This document shows, piece after piece, positions 9,337 through 18,141 of a stretch of 64,000 bases of DNA; the stretch's first letter is position 1, and the number at the start of each line of letters is the position of its first letter. This DNA comes from DAOSCP01 sp035379625 (lineage in GTDB: Bacteria; Bacteroidota; Ignavibacteria; Ignavibacteriales; DAOSCP01). Position numbers and translations under genes: made by a program. The stretch spans positions 1 to 64,000 of the forward strand of contig DAOSVM010000008.1 in NCBI GenBank assembly GCA_035379625.1, given 5' to 3'. Under the pieces are notes generated by a model. That model did not search any database. It was not told the DNA's origin and worked only from the letters and a program-made list of their open reading frames with translations.

Positions 9337-10204
9337 TCAAATAATTAATGATCTAGTTGATAATACAATTTTTATCACTGGGAATGAGAAAAATGCAGGC
9401 AAAACTACTTTCTTAAATTTAATATTAAACTATTTAAGAAAAATGGTTGAGCCTGCTTATATGACTATTGGGGTTGATGGTGAAAAAATTGATGCTGTTT
9501 ATGGTAATTTAAAGCCAAGAATTATTGCAAAAAAAGGTGATTGGATTGTTACTACAGAATTTAGTTTTAATGTTGCAAATTTCAAAATTTGTGAAGTATT
9601 CCCATTTAAAACAGTTTTTGGTAGACTAGTTCTTATTAAATGTTTAAATGATGATTTTGTAGAAATTATTGGTCCAGAAAGCAATGAACAGCTAAAATTT
9701 ATTATAAATTATTTGCTCAGTTTATCGATTAAAACAATTTTAATCGATGGTGCAGTAAATAGAATAACTCAGACGAATATTCTTCATCATGCAATAATTT
9801 TTAATGTAATAAAAATTAGTCCCAAAAATTTAAATACAAATTTTGATAAAATAAAATTGTTTAACGCTTTGAATAATTTACCAATTATTAACAATTTAAC
9901 ATCTAATACATTTTTGGTAAATGGGGCACTAACAAGTTTGAAAGCTGCAAATATATCAACAAAATTATATGAAAATATTGTCCTTGAAGATTTTACAAAA
10001 ATGTTTCTTCCATTTAATGAATTTTTGCAATTACAAAATAATTTCAATATTTATCTTCAGAATAAGCATAAAAAAATGTTCTTTATTTTCAATATAAAGG
10101 ATATTAAAATTGATTTGTTTATAAAAAAATTGGCTGAGTTGGATTTAAGTATAGAATACATTTTAAATCCTTTTCAACATTTTCATAAAGAGGCCGTTAA
10201 GTGA
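9323..10204 (+). CDS. kamB: Lysine 5,6-aminomutase reactivase subunit KamB
   Basis: A 293-residue protein with an N-terminal P-loop, GNEKNAGKTT (residues 20-29), and little else that is recognisable. In lysine-fermenting bacteria a gene of this kind lies between kamA and kamC. It is annotated as part of a reactivase that rescues the B12/PLP-dependent 5,6-aminomutase after suicide inactivation. The assignment rests on position and the P-loop; the rest of the sequence is divergent and very AT-rich. It overlaps kamA by 14 nt and kamC by 4 nt, indicating tightly coupled expression. Confidence 0.82.
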   Translation: MVNINQIINDLVDNTIFITGNEKNAGKTTFLNLILNYLRKMVEPAYMTIGVDGEKIDAVYGNLKPRIIAKKGDWIVTTEFSFNVANFKICEVFPFKTVFGRLVLIKCLNDDFVEIIGPESNEQLKFIINYLLSLSIKTILIDGAVNRITQTNILHHAIIFNVIKISPKNLNTNFDKIKLFNALNNLPIINNLTSNTFLVNGALTSLKAANISTKLYENIVLEDFTKMFLPFNEFLQLQNNFNIYLQNKHKKMFFIFNIKDIKIDLFIKKLAELDLSIEYILNPFQHFHKEAVK

Positions 10205-11778
10205 TAATTTATAATTTTTCAGAAATAGATAGTTTTTTAAGTAATTTTAATCCTTTATCACAATACGGAAAATTATATTTTAATAAAAAAAAGTATTTTA
10301 CTAATTATGATTCTTTAATTAAGGAATATGATTTAATTGATTTATTATCTAATTATATCGTTAATACACCTCATAAGGTTTCATTTATTGAAAACTGTTT
10401 GAAGAAAATTGCAGTTATTCCAATCAATGATGCATATGGTTTTGCAGATATATTTCTCTTCAAAAAATTTTTAAATAATTATAAAAAAATAATCGATTCC
10501 TTGAATAATGAAATAGTTCAATATTTTAATTTTTACTTTGTTAGTGATGAATTATTAAATTATCTTAATATTGATTCCAATGACGAAAATTCTTTTTATC
10601 TAAGCAATTCTTACTCCCTAGAGTTAAAAAATCTTCGTGAACAAATTTCAATCTTAGATAATAAAATAGCAAAATTAAAAAATGATTGGATAAAAATAAT
10701 TGAAGAAAAATTTGATTTGAGTTTTAAATATCAGGATTTTATAATTATTCCTGATATGAAGGCTAAAGAATTAGATAAATCATATTTTTATTATGAGGCA
10801 TATGATGCAGAAAATTTGATTGTTAAAATTAATTATCCTTCAGAACTTTTTGACTATATACACGAAAAAGACGAAATTTATGAGAAAATTAAATTAGTAG
10901 AAGAAGAAGTTATAAATAATATCTCAAACAAAATTTTACAAAACATTGATGATATAAAAAATTATTCTGAAATTATTACAAAATTCGATATTTTATTAGC
11001 AAAAGCTCAATTTTGTTTAAAATATCACTTAAAAAGGCCACAACTATTAAAAGATGAATTCACTATTTCTGTTAAAAATGGAAATTTTATTCCATTACAA
11101 AATAAATGTAGTGATAATCAAACAAAATATACTCCACTTAATTGTAAATTTACCAAAAAGGTAAATATTATTAATGGCTCCAATATGGGGGGCAAAACAA
11201 TATTATTAAAGTCACTTACATTTTTACAATACTTAGCACAAATGGGTTTTTTTGTTCCATGCGATGAATTTATAACTGTTATTTTCGATAATTTTAATTT
11301 TATAGGCGAAGTTCCTTCAAGTGAAAATGTCGAAGGATTAAGCAGCTTTGGCTTAGAAATAAATTCTTTCAATGAATTTTTGAATAATATTGGAAATATG
11401 AGTTTTGTAATTATGGATGAATTTGCAAGAACTACAAATTCCATTGAAGCAAAGGCGCTACTAAATGCAATTATTGACTATTTTTCTCAACATCACCAAA
11501 TTGTGGCTTTTATATCGACACATTTTATGGATTTGAAAAGGTTTGACAAAGTTGGTTATTACCGTATGAAAGGTTTGAATTATGAGGAATTTAAAAAGTC
11601 ATATATTGATCATAATTTAACACTAAAAGAAAGAATTAAATTAATTAACAATTTTATGGATTATAACATTGTAGAAAACGAAGAAAATATAGCATCATAT
11701 GATGCACTTAAAATTTCTAAAATTATTGGACTTAAAGAAGATATAATTAATCTTGCAAACAAATATTTAGAGATGTAA
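10201..11778 (+). CDS. kamC: Lysine 5,6-aminomutase reactivase ATPase KamC (MutS-like)
   Basis: A 525-residue protein with a MutS-type C-terminal ATPase. The Walker A is NGSNMGGKT (about 325-333), followed by a Walker B ending IMDEF (about 404-408) and a MutS-like ARTTNS segment. It lacks the mismatch-recognition domain of DNA-repair MutS. With kamB it is thought to reactivate KamDE by exchanging damaged cobalamin. Translation starts at a GTG that overlaps the kamB stop (GTGA), and only one base separates its stop from the kamD start. The context makes a DNA-repair role unlikely. Confidence 0.9.
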   Translation: MIIYNFSEIDSFLSNFNPLSQYGKLYFNKKKYFTNYDSLIKEYDLIDLLSNYIVNTPHKVSFIENCLKKIAVIPINDAYGFADIFLFKKFLNNYKKIIDSLNNEIVQYFNFYFVSDELLNYLNIDSNDENSFYLSNSYSLELKNLREQISILDNKIAKLKNDWIKIIEEKFDLSFKYQDFIIIPDMKAKELDKSYFYYEAYDAENLIVKINYPSELFDYIHEKDEIYEKIKLVEEEVINNISNKILQNIDDIKNYSEIITKFDILLAKAQFCLKYHLKRPQLLKDEFTISVKNGNFIPLQNKCSDNQTKYTPLNCKFTKKVNIINGSNMGGKTILLKSLTFLQYLAQMGFFVPCDEFITVIFDNFNFIGEVPSSENVEGLSSFGLEINSFNEFLNNIGNMSFVIMDEFARTTNSIEAKALLNAIIDYFSQHHQIVAFISTHFMDLKRFDKVGYYRMKGLNYEEFKKSYIDHNLTLKERIKLINNFMDYNIVENEENIASYDALKISKIIGLKEDIINLANKYLEM

Positions 11779-11779
11779 T

Positions 11780-13339
11780 ATGGAAAAATTAAACCTTTCA
11801 AAAGAAAAAATACAAAGAGCAAGAGAACTATCTAAAAACATTGTAAAACCAGTTCAAGAGTATATATTAAAACACACTACAACTACAGTTGAAAGAGCAA
11901 CATTGAGGCTATTAGGAGCTGATGATGTAAATTCTGAAGGAATTCCAGTACCAAACATAATTATCGACCAGTTAGGCAAAAATATCCAATACGGTGCTGC
12001 TAAATATTACATTAACGCTCTACTAAAAACTGGTAAAACAATTGAAGAATTAAACAAAGATATAGCTAATGGTTTTGATATAACAAGACTAGAATTTTCA
12101 GATATTTCAACAATAAAAGCAAAAGGTAAAGAATTATCTGAAAAAATAGGTCAAAAGATTAAAAATAATGTTGCTTTTAGAAATGAAAAACTCGAACAAT
12201 ATAAAGGAAAAAATAGTTCACCTTTAATTTACGTTATAGTTGCTACTGGAAACATTTACGAAGATGTAAAGCAAGCACAAGCAGCAGCTATTCAAGGCGC
12301 GGATGTAATAGCTGTTATCCGCACAACTGCCCAAAGTTTATTGGATTATGTGCCATACGGTGCAACAACTGAAGGTTTTGGCGGAACTTATGCTACTCAG
12401 GAAAACTTTAAAATTATGCGTAAAGCTTTAGATGAAGTTGGTGAAAAAATTGGGAAGTATGTTCGTCTTGTAAACTACTGTTCAGGTTTATGTATGCCAG
12501 AAATAGCAGCTATGGGAGCTATGGAACGCTTAGATATGATGTTAAATGATTCTATGTATGGAATATTGTTTAGAGACATTAATATGTATAGAACTTTTGT
12601 GGACCAGTTTTTTTCAAGAATGATAAATACTTTTGCTGATATAATAATCAATACAGGTGAAGATAATTATTTGACTACCTCCGACGCTTTCGAAAAAGCT
12701 TATACAGTATTAGCTTCAGAACTTATCAATGAACAATTTGCATTCAATGCCGGAATGCCATCAAGATTAATGGGCTTAGGTCATGCTTTTGAAATGAATC
12801 CTAAAATAAAAAATGGCTTTTTATATGAACTTGCCCAAGCTCAAATGATTCGTGAAATTTTTCCTGAAGCGCCATTAAAATATATGCCACCTACTAAATA
12901 TATGACTGGTAATATTTTTATGGGATATGCGATGAATACTTTATTTAACTTCATTGCAAAAACTACTAATCAAGGTATTATTCTTCTAGGTTTGCTTACA
13001 GAAGCTATACACACACCTTTTTTGCAGGATAGATATTTAGCTATTGAAAATGCTAAATATGTATTTAATAATATCGAAAACTTTTCTGATGAAATTGAAT
13101 TTAAACCTAATGGCATTATACAACAAAGAGCTCAATTTGTATTAAACCAAACTGTAGAATTCCTTGAAAGAGTAGACGAAATAGGATTATTTGATGCTAT
13201 TGAAAATAGAATGTTTGCGGATATTGCTAGACCTAAAAATGGCGGTAAAGGTTTTGACGGTGTAATTGAAAAAGACGTAAATTATTATAATCCCGTAATG
13301 GATTATTTAGGAAATGAATTAAAAATTAAAACAAAATAA
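11780..13339 (+). CDS. kamD: Lysine 5,6-aminomutase alpha subunit
   Basis: A 519-residue large subunit of the adenosylcobalamin- and PLP-dependent 5,6-aminomutase, which moves the terminal amino group of beta-lysine (or D-lysine) to carbon 5. The N-terminus (ERATLRLLGADDVNSEG) and the block PYGATTEGFGGTYATQENF are family landmarks. This subunit forms the TIM barrel that holds substrate and PLP, while KamE brings the cobalamin. It follows kamC by one base and precedes kamE by 22 nt. No truncation or odd residues were noticed. Confidence 0.97.
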   Translation: MEKLNLSKEKIQRARELSKNIVKPVQEYILKHTTTTVERATLRLLGADDVNSEGIPVPNIIIDQLGKNIQYGAAKYYINALLKTGKTIEELNKDIANGFDITRLEFSDISTIKAKGKELSEKIGQKIKNNVAFRNEKLEQYKGKNSSPLIYVIVATGNIYEDVKQAQAAAIQGADVIAVIRTTAQSLLDYVPYGATTEGFGGTYATQENFKIMRKALDEVGEKIGKYVRLVNYCSGLCMPEIAAMGAMERLDMMLNDSMYGILFRDINMYRTFVDQFFSRMINTFADIIINTGEDNYLTTSDAFEKAYTVLASELINEQFAFNAGMPSRLMGLGHAFEMNPKIKNGFLYELAQAQMIREIFPEAPLKYMPPTKYMTGNIFMGYAMNTLFNFIAKTTNQGIILLGLLTEAIHTPFLQDRYLAIENAKYVFNNIENFSDEIEFKPNGIIQQRAQFVLNQTVEFLERVDEIGLFDAIENRMFADIARPKNGGKGFDGVIEKDVNYYNPVMDYLGNELKIKTK

Positions 13340-13361
13340 ATATCATTTGGGGAGATGAGAA

Positions 13362-14099
13362 ATGATAATTAAACCATACGGTGATACACTCAATGATGGA
13401 GCTGTACAATTATCTTTTACATTGCCAGTTCCAGATTGTAATAAATCGACCGAAGCTGCATTCCAATTTGTTAAAAAACTTGGTTTTGAAGAAGCTCAAA
13501 TTGTTTATTCCGCTCCACTTTCTGATAGTTTCACTTTCTACGTCGCTTACGGACGAACTCAAATAGGAATAGATTACGATTCAATTATAGTTGAAGAAGT
13601 TGAACCTTCTATGGATTACTACGAAATTAATGATTTTATTGAAAAAAATATTGGAAGAAAAATTGTAGTAGTTGGTGCTTGCACTGGTACAGATGCTCAT
13701 ACAGTTGGTATTGATGCCATTATGAATATGAAAGGTTATGATGGGCACTATGGACTTGAAAGATATAAATGGATTGAAGCTTATAATTTAGGTGCACAAG
13801 TCCCAAATGAAACATTAATTAATTTTGCTATTGAAAAAAATGCTGATGCGATTATTATTTCGCAAATTGTAACACAAAAAGATGTTCATATTCATAATTT
13901 GACAAATTTTATTGAACTTTTAGAAGCAGAAAATTTAAGGAATAGATTTATTTTATGTGTTGGTGGCCCTAGAATCTCAAACAAATTAGCTCTTGAATTA
14001 GGTTTTGATGCAGGTTTCGGACGTGGCACATATGCTGAAAATGTTGCCGAATTTATTGCTAAAAAACTTCTCGAAAGAATTAAAAATAAGCAAATATAA
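13362..14099 (+). CDS. kamE: Lysine 5,6-aminomutase beta subunit, B12-binding
   Basis: A 245-residue subunit carrying the cobalamin domain. The base-off motif DxHxxG is present as DAHTVG (residues 111-116), so His113 should ligate cobalt. Lys124 in MNMKGYDGHYG lies 11 residues further on, the same spacing as the PLP-binding lysine of the clostridial enzyme, and is the likely Schiff-base residue. Both catalytic features are therefore intact. The N-terminal half makes the dimerisation and linker region. A GGGGAG ribosome site precedes the ATG, and the thiolase gene follows after 15 nt. Confidence 0.97.
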   Translation: MIIKPYGDTLNDGAVQLSFTLPVPDCNKSTEAAFQFVKKLGFEEAQIVYSAPLSDSFTFYVAYGRTQIGIDYDSIIVEEVEPSMDYYEINDFIEKNIGRKIVVVGACTGTDAHTVGIDAIMNMKGYDGHYGLERYKWIEAYNLGAQVPNETLINFAIEKNADAIIISQIVTQKDVHIHNLTNFIELLEAENLRNRFILCVGGPRISNKLALELGFDAGFGRGTYAENVAEFIAKKLLERIKNKQI

Positions 14100-14114
14100 T
14101 TTAGTGGGGTAGTC

Positions 14115-15296
14115 ATGAAAAATATTTATATCGTTGATGGAATAAGAACTGCTGTTGGTTCCTTTAATGGAACTTTAGCTTCCAAATCAGCAGTAGATTT
14201 AGGAGTAATTGTAACTAAAGAATTACTTAAAAGAAATTCATTAAATCCTGAAAATGTTGATGAAACAATTTTTGGCTGTGTTCTACAAGCAGGTATTGGA
14301 CAAAATGTAGCAAGACAAATTTCAATTCACAGTGGAATACCTAAAGAAAAAACTGCTATGACAGTAAATATGGTTTGCGGGTCTGGGCTACGATCGATTG
14401 TTACCGCTGCTCAAATAATAAACGCAGATGATGCTAATCTTATTATTGCTGGAGGAACTGAAAGTATGTCAAATGCTCCTTACCTCCTTAAGTCACTCAG
14501 ATGGGGAGCAAAAATGGGGAATCAGGAAGTCATTGATTCTATGGTTTTTGATGGTCTAACCGATATTTTTAACAATTACCATATGGGTATAACAGCTGAA
14601 AACCTTGTAGAAAAGTATAAATTAACTCGTCAAGAACTTGATGAATTTGCTGCTGAATCTCAAAAAAGAGCTGAAATGGCTATCACACAAGGTAAATTTG
14701 TAGATGAAATTGTTCCTGTTGAAATACCACAGAAGAAAAAAGATCCAATTATTTTCAAACAAGATGAATATCCACGATTTGGTACAACTTTAGAAGCCCT
14801 TTCAAAATTACCACCAGCTTTTAAGAAAGATGGCGCTGTAACAGCCGGAAATTCCTCCGGCATAAATGATGGCTCTGCTGCAGTAATTGTTGCTGATGAA
14901 GATGCTATCAAAAAATACAATTTACAGCCTAAATTTAAAATTGTTTCTTATGGTTATTATGGAACAGATCCTTCTATTATGGGCATTGGCCCTGTTGAAG
15001 CAGTAAGGCTTGCTTTGAAAAAAGCTAATTGGAAATTAGATGATGTTGAATTAATTGAAGCAAACGAAGCTTTTGCGGCTCAATCTTTAGCTGTTATGAA
15101 AGAAATTAATCTTAATCCTGCTATCACAAATGTTAATGGTGGAGCTATTGCTCTTGGCCATCCTATTGGTGCAAGCGGAACAAGAATCCTTGTTACTCTA
15201 ATGTATGAAATGAAACGTCGAAATGCTAAAAAAGGCTTAGCTACGCTCTGCATCGGTGGTGGAATGGGTATTGCAATTTGTATTGAAAATATCTAA
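14115..15296 (+). CDS. atoB: Acetyl-CoA acetyltransferase (thiolase)
   Basis: A 393-residue thiolase with all catalytic blocks: the acyl-carrying cysteine in NMVCGSGLRS (about residue 88), the histidine in GGAIALGHPIGASG (about 348) and the second cysteine in CIGGGMG near the C-terminus. It makes or cleaves acetoacetyl-CoA. As last gene of the lysine operon it probably cleaves acetoacetyl-CoA formed after CoA transfer to the acetoacetate released by Kce. The CoA-transferase, 3-aminobutyryl-CoA ammonia-lyase and acyl-CoA dehydrogenase that would complete the pathway are not in the window. Confidence 0.93.
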   Translation: MKNIYIVDGIRTAVGSFNGTLASKSAVDLGVIVTKELLKRNSLNPENVDETIFGCVLQAGIGQNVARQISIHSGIPKEKTAMTVNMVCGSGLRSIVTAAQIINADDANLIIAGGTESMSNAPYLLKSLRWGAKMGNQEVIDSMVFDGLTDIFNNYHMGITAENLVEKYKLTRQELDEFAAESQKRAEMAITQGKFVDEIVPVEIPQKKKDPIIFKQDEYPRFGTTLEALSKLPPAFKKDGAVTAGNSSGINDGSAAVIVADEDAIKKYNLQPKFKIVSYGYYGTDPSIMGIGPVEAVRLALKKANWKLDDVELIEANEAFAAQSLAVMKEINLNPAITNVNGGAIALGHPIGASGTRILVTLMYEMKRRNAKKGLATLCIGGGMGIAICIENI

Positions 15297-15314
15297 TCTA
15301 TCTTTTTAATTTCT

Positions 15315-15380
15315 AAGGGATTTTATTTAAATTTCGTGAAAAAGGAAATATTTTTATGAAGTTTTTAAATAAAATCCCTT
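15315..15380 (+). promoter_or_regulatory. 17-bp inverted repeat enclosing the chemoreceptor RBS and start
   Basis: AAGGGATTTTATTTAAA at 15315-15331 is the exact reverse complement of 15364-15380. The 32-nt loop holds the AAGGAAA ribosome site and the ATG at 15356, and the 3' arm is coding sequence. In mRNA this would place the start codon in the loop of a long stem. A role in translation control or in ending the upstream lysine-operon transcript is inference. Confidence 0.65.
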
Positions 15381-16930
15381 TTACTTTTTTGTATAAACTT
15401 ACTTCAACAGTTACAAGAAGAACTATACAGTTAATTTTAGTATTGTCCATTTTTTACTGTATCTACAAAATATATTCAATTACTAATATTATTGAAACAA
15501 ATTCTTCTTTTTATATTCCTCTTGTAAAAAAATATATAATTTTACTTTCATTTTTGATATTGATTGCTTATTCTTACATAATATTTTTAAATTTTATCAG
15601 AAATAAAAAATTAAAATCTATTTCATATGATTTTTACAACAATTTATTTGAGAATTATACTTTAACTAATAAAATTACACATATTTCCAAAGATGAATTT
15701 ATTAAACTTGTAGAAACTTTTAATTTCACAATTGAAAACCTGCGAACACTATTTCAAGATTTTCAAAACAATGTTTATGAAATAAGCAACGTAAGTAACG
15801 ACTTTATAAATACTATTATTCTAGTATCCGAAAGCAGCAAACAAATTGATATATCATTAGAACAAACTACTTCAACACTACTGCAATTTGAAACAGCAAA
15901 TAAAATAATCAAATCAAGAATAGAAAATGAAAATCAACAAATCGCTAAAACAACCGAAGAATCTTTAGAAATTAGTAGAATGCTTTCAGATGTTGAAGTT
16001 TCAATTAATGAAGTTAAAAATGCCCTTTCTTATACTTCAGAAACTATTAATAATATGATAGATAACATTTCAATTATTTCAAACAATATCCAAAATGTAA
16101 ATGCAATTTCAATTGAAAACAAAGAAATGGCTATATCAGGAAAAGAATTCATTCAAAATACACAAAACATCATTTTGGAATCAAAACAAAATATTAGTGA
16201 TTTACAAAAAGTAATGCAAAATGTTTTTAACGACTCCGAACACATTGGTAAGCTAATCGAATATATTGATGAAATAGCATCTCAAACCAATCTTTTAGCA
16301 CTTAATGCCGCAATTGAAGCAGCTCGAGCTGGTGAACAAGGAAGAGGTTTTGCTGTTGTTGCTGATGAAGTAAAAAAATTATCTGATAGAACTAATAATT
16401 TTACAAAAGAAATTAACACAATTATAAAAAATTTGCAAAACAATGTAAATTTAGCGATAGTAACTACTAATAATAGTAATAATTCCATTGAATTAGCTGT
16501 CCAAAAAAGTTCTGATGTTTTTAATTTCCTTAACTCGATAATCTCACAAACTATAAAAATTGAAGATGCTATATCCAATATTAACTTATCGCTTTCCCAG
16601 CAATTAAATAAAAGTGAAGAAATAAAAGTTAATTTGGAAATAAATAATAACTTAGCTGAATCTGTTAATTCTATAACCTTACAACAATTAATTAATATAA
16701 AAGAAATATCAAACAAAATTCAAGAAATAAAAAAACTATCGAATGAAATTAGTCAGCAAATGAATGAGCAAGAAGCTGGTATACAAGAAATTATAAAAGC
16801 TATGATTAACATTTCCAATGCTCTTTCAAAATTCTCCGCATTAAATGATAAATTATATTCCTATATCGATGGGCTAAATAAATTAAATCAAAATCTAAGC
16901 GAACAAGCTTTCAAATACATAATAGAATAG
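15356..16930 (+). CDS. Methyl-accepting chemotaxis protein
   Basis: A 524-residue chemoreceptor with two membrane segments (about 20-42 and 58-80) separated by only a short loop, so it has almost no periplasmic sensor domain. A long cytoplasmic helical coil follows. The highly conserved signalling tip is clear: SQTNLLALNAAIEAARAGEQ followed by GRGFAVVADEVKKL (about 308-342), the contact site for CheA and CheW. No clear HAMP domain was recognised between membrane and coil. It probably senses a cytoplasmic or membrane signal. It follows the lysine operon by 59 nt and could be co-transcribed, but the hairpin over its start suggests separate control. Confidence 0.95.
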   Translation: MKFLNKIPFTFLYKLTSTVTRRTIQLILVLSIFYCIYKIYSITNIIETNSSFYIPLVKKYIILLSFLILIAYSYIIFLNFIRNKKLKSISYDFYNNLFENYTLTNKITHISKDEFIKLVETFNFTIENLRTLFQDFQNNVYEISNVSNDFINTIILVSESSKQIDISLEQTTSTLLQFETANKIIKSRIENENQQIAKTTEESLEISRMLSDVEVSINEVKNALSYTSETINNMIDNISIISNNIQNVNAISIENKEMAISGKEFIQNTQNIILESKQNISDLQKVMQNVFNDSEHIGKLIEYIDEIASQTNLLALNAAIEAARAGEQGRGFAVVADEVKKLSDRTNNFTKEINTIIKNLQNNVNLAIVTTNNSNNSIELAVQKSSDVFNFLNSIISQTIKIEDAISNINLSLSQQLNKSEEIKVNLEINNNLAESVNSITLQQLINIKEISNKIQEIKKLSNEISQQMNEQEAGIQEIIKAMINISNALSKFSALNDKLYSYIDGLNKLNQNLSEQAFKYIIE

Positions 16931-16962
16931 CAAAATTATTAAACTATTAAGATCCTCTATTC

Positions 16963-17034
16963 CTCAGACAGTGTAAGCTTAAGCCCCTTGCGGCTTTTGC
17001 CAAGCCGCAAGGGGCAGCGGGCCGAAGGCCCGCT
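16963..17034 (-). repeat. Dispersed palindromic element, copy 2
   Basis: The arm CTCAGACAGTGTAAGCTTAA is followed by a GC-rich hairpin at 16984-17014 (13-bp stem, arms CCCCTTGCGGCTT and AAGCCGCAAGGGG). A second hairpin follows at 17016-17034 with AGCGGGCC arms. Copy 3 has the same order, and similarity continues beyond the second hairpin (AAAATCTTTTCTT). It lies 3' of the chemoreceptor gene and next to a transposase remnant. Confidence 0.85.
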
Positions 17035-17083
17035 AAAAATCTTTTCTTTATCACTAATTATGCATTAAGGAATAAAAAGGCGG

Positions 17084-17945
17084 CTAATCATTATCTATTT
17101 TAGCGAATGAACCTTCCAACCAAAGCCGTTTTCTACCATAAATTGATATTTTTAAGACTTTACCCTTAGAGCTTTTTACTACCCAACTTCCTAATGCAAA
17201 GCATTTGAATTTTAATGTGTTTAGCCTATATTTTCGTATAATTTTACTGATACTATGTAATTAAGTTTATGTCGCTCTTAATAATTAAGAAATCTATCTA
17301 AATAAAAACAACTATCTGTCCTTACTAAACCTATCTTCTTATCTGATAATATTTCCAATGTCTCATCTAAAAATCCTTCAAAATTACTTATAGCTGCTGT
17401 ATTACCTGGCCTTAACCACGAATTTATTACCATTCTTGTCTCTGCCATAAACGCTATCAATGGGTGATGGGATGATCTACCAGGCTTATGCGGATTATAA
17501 CCAACTTTACTCCCTTCCTGTTCTCCATAGCGTGTCATTACTGTGCTATCTAAATCTATAGTAACTGATGTTATTTTTATCTTTTCAAAAAAAACAACTA
17601 TTCAATCCTATAAATATCTCGTTGTTTAATTGCATATTGAATTTATTAAAAAATCTGCTGTAAGTACTTTGTGATGGTGCTTCTTTCCAGTTAAATATTT
17701 CCTTCAATACTTTATCGTATCTTAGCCAACTACTATGGGCAAAACGACTTGCTCCTATCCAAATACTTACACAAAAACTTTCTATTATCTGTATCGGATT
17801 ATATCCGCGATTAGAACCAGGCTTCGGTAATGGTATTTCTTTCATATATTCCTTTATCTCTAATTTATCTAATAATATCTTCATCATTCGCATACCGCCC
17901 CACGATGTTACAGCTTTATGTACTAATTCATATTTTATTATTCCT
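17084..17945 (-). pseudogene. Decayed IS1380-like transposase
   Basis: Two minus-strand frames make one broken DDE transposase. The first part (17893 to 17585, with coding similarity back to about 17945) contains WIGASRFAHSSWLRYDKVL. The second (to 17278) contains TIDLDSTVMTRYGEQEG, matching the catalytic region of IS1380-type (DDE_Tnp_1) transposases. The frames meet at an 8-base A run (17587-17594); removing one base joins them. A TAA at 17278-17280 then stops a reading that continues as KLNYIVSVKLYE, and more remnant coding is visible down to about 17084. The element is inactive. Terminal inverted repeats were not identified. Confidence 0.8.
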
Positions 17946-18089
17946 ATCTTTTCTTATCCTTTTTTTTTCTCCTTAATTTAATGTTTTTTTTGAACTTATC
18001 AAGTTTTTTTTCTTCCTATTGAATAATTTGGGTTTATTATTACAGTAAATTAATTATATTTTTATAATATAAAAATTTATTTTTAAAGC

Positions 18090-18121
18090 AAAAAAAAGGC
18101 TGCCCTTTCGGACAGCCTTTC
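18090..18121 (-). terminator. Rho-independent terminator of groESL
   Basis: An AAAGGCTG/CAGCCTTT hairpin ends 21 bases past the groEL stop. On the minus strand it is followed by a run of eight T. It also marks the boundary with the transposase remnant. Confidence 0.9.
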
Positions 18122-18141
18122 TATTCGTGTTTTCATTTTTA

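Noticed and set aside
10201..11778. DNA mismatch repair MutS
   Set aside because: Lacks the mismatch-binding domain and sits between kamB and kamD; it is the KamC reactivase ATPase.
16282..16716. 144-codon antisense frame in the chemoreceptor gene
   Set aside because: It mirrors the helical coding sequence of a clear chemoreceptor and resembles no protein.
16963..17034. Palindromic elements as ordinary rho-independent terminators
   Set aside because: Copies lie in both orientations, lack a consistent T run, share a conserved arm, and one copy is inside a coding sequence.
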